Origin: Paenibacillus sp. FSL R7-0337 | Lineage (GTDB): Bacteria > Bacillota > Bacilli > Paenibacillales > Paenibacillaceae | Assembly (NCBI RefSeq): GCF_037969875.1 | Contig: NZ_CP150218.1 | Coordinates: 4,960,001-5,024,000 of the forward strand | Direction: 5' to 3' | DNA length: 64,000 nucleotides | Shown here: one piece after another, positions 62,486-64,000 of the stretch | Numbering within the stretch: the first letter of the stretch is position 1 | Layout: the number at the start of each line of letters is the position of its first letter | The notes under the pieces: model-generated | Seen by the model: only the letters and a program-made list of their open reading frames with translations | Told to the model about the DNA's origin: nothing | Databases searched by the model: none | Position numbers and translations under genes: made by a program

Positions 62486-63682
62486 ATGCACCTCAACATC
62501 CAGAAAGGTTACGCTCCGCCTCCTTCCAAATGGGAGGAGCTTAAGGCTGAGATTAAGGCGGCTGCACCTGCGCTCGGTATCGATGATATCGGGTTCACCA
62601 CTGCGGAGCCGTTTTTATATTTGAAGAACATTCTCCAGGAGCACCGGGACAACGGATATGAATCCGGGTTCGAGGAGCCTGATCTGGACAAGCGGACGGT
62701 TCCGGCCCTGCAGTCCGGGGAGCAGCCGCTCTCCATCATTGCCATTGCGGTGGCTTATCCCTCCAAAATGGAGGACCCGCCCAAATCCGAGCCGGGTGCG
62801 CGCAGGGGTATTCTGGCCCGCGCCTCCTGGGGCCAGGACTACCATCATGTCCTACGTGAGGCGCTGGCGAAGCTGGAGAGCTTCATCCGTGAGCGTGTCC
62901 CGGATGCCGTGCTGGAGAGCATGGTGGATACGGGGGCACTTGTAGACCGGGCTGTGGCAGAGCGGGCGGGGATCGGCTTCAGCGGTAAGAACTGCGCGAT
63001 CATCTCCCCCAAGTGGGGATCATGGATCTATCTGGGGGAGATGGTGACGAATCTGCCGCTTCCCCCGGACCAGCCTGTGCAGGAAGGCTGCGGTGACTGC
63101 ACCAAATGCATCGACGCCTGTCCTACCGGAGCGTTGGTCGGACCGGGCCAGCTCAATGCCCAGGCCTGTATCTCCTTCTTGACCCAGACGAAGGGCTTCC
63201 TGAGCGATCACTATATGACCAAGATCGGCAACCGGCTGTATGGCTGTGATACCTGCCAGATTGTTTGTCCGCATAACCGGGGCAAGAACTGGAACCACCG
63301 CCCGCAGCTTCTGCCTGACCCTGAGGTGGTTAAGCCGCTGCTGATGCCGATTCTGGACCTCAGCAACCGGGAGTTCAAGGAGAAGTTCGGCAGTAGCTCG
63401 GCGGCTTGGCGCGGCAAGAAGCCGATCCAGCGCAATGCGGTCATTGCCCTGGGCAATTTCAAGGAGGCTTCGGCGGTGCCTAAGCTGACAGAGCTTCTGC
63501 TGAAGGAGCCCCGGCCGGAAATGCGCGGAACCTCAGCCTGGGCGCTTAGCCGCATCGGCGGCGAAGCAGCGCTTGCTGCTGTAGAGCAGGCGCTGGAGAG
63601 CGAAGAGGACGCTGCGGTGCGCGACATGCTGGAGCAGGCTGTAGGCAAGCTCCGGGAACAGGGAGCAGCCGACGTGACATGA
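62486..63682 (+). CDS. queG: Epoxyqueuosine reductase
   Basis: The 398-residue enzyme reduces epoxyqueuosine to queuosine in tRNA, using cobalamin and two [4Fe-4S] clusters. The N-terminal domain binds cobalamin (GARRGILARASWGQDYHHVL, AERAGIGFSGKNC). The ferredoxin part has CGDCTKCIDACPTGAL and CDTCQIVCPHN. The C-terminal HEAT-like repeat (about 315-390; NAVIALGNFKEASAVPKL, GTSAWALSRIGGEAAL) is typical of the long form that binds tRNA. AAAGGAGAGG precedes the ATG. Confidence 0.96.
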   Translation: MHLNIQKGYAPPPSKWEELKAEIKAAAPALGIDDIGFTTAEPFLYLKNILQEHRDNGYESGFEEPDLDKRTVPALQSGEQPLSIIAIAVAYPSKMEDPPKSEPGARRGILARASWGQDYHHVLREALAKLESFIRERVPDAVLESMVDTGALVDRAVAERAGIGFSGKNCAIISPKWGSWIYLGEMVTNLPLPPDQPVQEGCGDCTKCIDACPTGALVGPGQLNAQACISFLTQTKGFLSDHYMTKIGNRLYGCDTCQIVCPHNRGKNWNHRPQLLPDPEVVKPLLMPILDLSNREFKEKFGSSSAAWRGKKPIQRNAVIALGNFKEASAVPKLTELLLKEPRPEMRGTSAWALSRIGGEAALAAVEQALESEEDAAVRDMLEQAVGKLREQGAADVT

Positions 63683-63707
63683 ACCGGCTGACAGCGGGAT
63701 TTGCCAA

Positions 63708-63736
63708 TTGCTGTCCAGTTGTTGAAATGCTATGAT
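63708..63736 (+). promoter_or_regulatory. Promoter of yneF-like gene
   Basis: TTGCTG (63708-63713), 17 bases, TATGAT (63731-63736), 60 bases before the ATG. Confidence 0.6.
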
Positions 63737-63795
63737 AGATTCGCGTGCCTGAACAGGGTTATCGCCAGACAATAGAGTACAAAGGTGGATTACAG

Positions 63796-64000
63796 ATGAA
63801 TATTGCATTGCCTATTATTACGCTTGTGGTAGGGCTGATCGGCGGATTCTTCATCGGTGTGTATTATCTGCGCAGACAGATGACAACGATGCAGAATGAT
63901 CCTGAAATGCTGCAGAAGGTTGCCAAGCAAATGGGGTATAACCTGAACGGGAAGCAAATGCAGCGTGCCCAGCAGATGATGAAGAATGGTAATCCGCCGG
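63796..64000 (+). CDS. yneF: UPF0154 (YneF) small membrane protein, cut by window edge
   Basis: The frame from ATG 63796, preceded by AAAGGTGG, runs to the window end without a stop (68 codons visible). A single N-terminal helix (about 3-25, VVGLIGGFFIGVYYLRRQM) is followed by the UPF0154 signature NDPEMLQKVAKQMGYNLNGK and QRAQQMMKNGN. Members are about 70-80 residues, so only a few residues are missing. Function unknown; a membrane anchor with a cytosolic helical tail. Confidence 0.9.
   Translation, partial: MNIALPIITLVVGLIGGFFIGVYYLRRQMTTMQNDPEMLQKVAKQMGYNLNGKQMQRAQQMMKNGNPP

Overview
The window looks like a chromosomal segment of a Paenibacillus-type, endospore-forming Firmicute. It carries a GerA-type germinant receptor operon, ecsAB, bacilliredoxin, a KinB-like kinase, GlgC/GlgD pairs, an UPF0154 (YneF) gene, AGGAGG-type ribosome sites, and a carbohydrate locus with ABC permeases but no ATPase plus DUF5696, Yip1 and NHL/TPR accessory proteins. 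Most of it is dense, moderately GC-rich coding DNA. One stretch, about 16.1-19.0 kb, is visibly AT-rich and stands out as foreign. No rRNA, tRNA, transposase, integrase or CRISPR array was seen.

Layout. 1-5.6 kb: 3' end of a phospholipase-D-like gene, a small unknown protein, an ArsR regulator with a SulP anion transporter, an NTF2-like protein, a DUF1361 membrane protein, and a convergent alkyltransferase-like DNA repair protein. 6.0-10.1 kb: gerA-type operon (A, C, small D, B subunits). 10.2-12.5 kb: alpha/beta hydrolase, ABM monooxygenase, phosphotransferase, DUF1697. 12.6-16.0 kb: GT39 membrane glycosyltransferase with a Gly-rich loop and a GT2 polyprenyl-phosphate glycosyltransferase (YkcB/YkcC-like). 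16.0-19.0 kb: AT-rich island with a membrane-anchored subtilase, an exported putative toxin and a small possible immunity gene; it is bounded by broken 3' ends of the same two genes that follow it intact. 19.2-22.1 kb: short FAD oxidoreductase and an OmpR-type two-component system. Near-identical 11-bp direct repeats lie upstream of the response regulator and of the GT39/GT2 operon, so this system probably controls both.

22.5-27.4 kb: glgC-glgD-glgP, for ADP-glucose synthesis and glycogen breakdown. 27.6-31.8 kb: free-Met sulfoxide reductase, a small unknown, GNAT, DHA2 MFS exporter, MarR. 32.2-35.5 kb: ecsA-ecsB and a BaiN-type flavoprotein. 35.7-41.9 kb: KinB-like kinase, bacilliredoxin, nadE, alpha/beta hydrolase, acpS, mutY. 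42.2-42.9 kb: a non-coding composite 51/52-bp tandem repeat array followed by a G-quadruplex motif.

42.9-60.1 kb: a LacI-controlled polysaccharide utilisation locus. It has a strong promoter with palindromes and a LacI-type operator, a lipoprotein solute-binding protein, a 969-residue secreted module-plus-binding protein, two permease pairs, an NHL/TPR protein, a Yip1 protein, a DUF5696 protein and a fused GH30-GH43 glycosidase. A coherent reading is that the anchored glycosidase cuts a galactan- or arabinan-like polymer outside the cell, the binding proteins and permeases import the fragments, and a shared MsmX-type ATPase encoded elsewhere powers uptake. 60.2-64 kb: sodA, GNAT, signal peptidase I, queG and the start of yneF.

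Two dispersed intergenic repeat families were also found: a ~99-bp nested-hairpin element (two copies and one divergent copy) and a ~66-bp palindrome (two copies in opposite orientation and one possible half copy).
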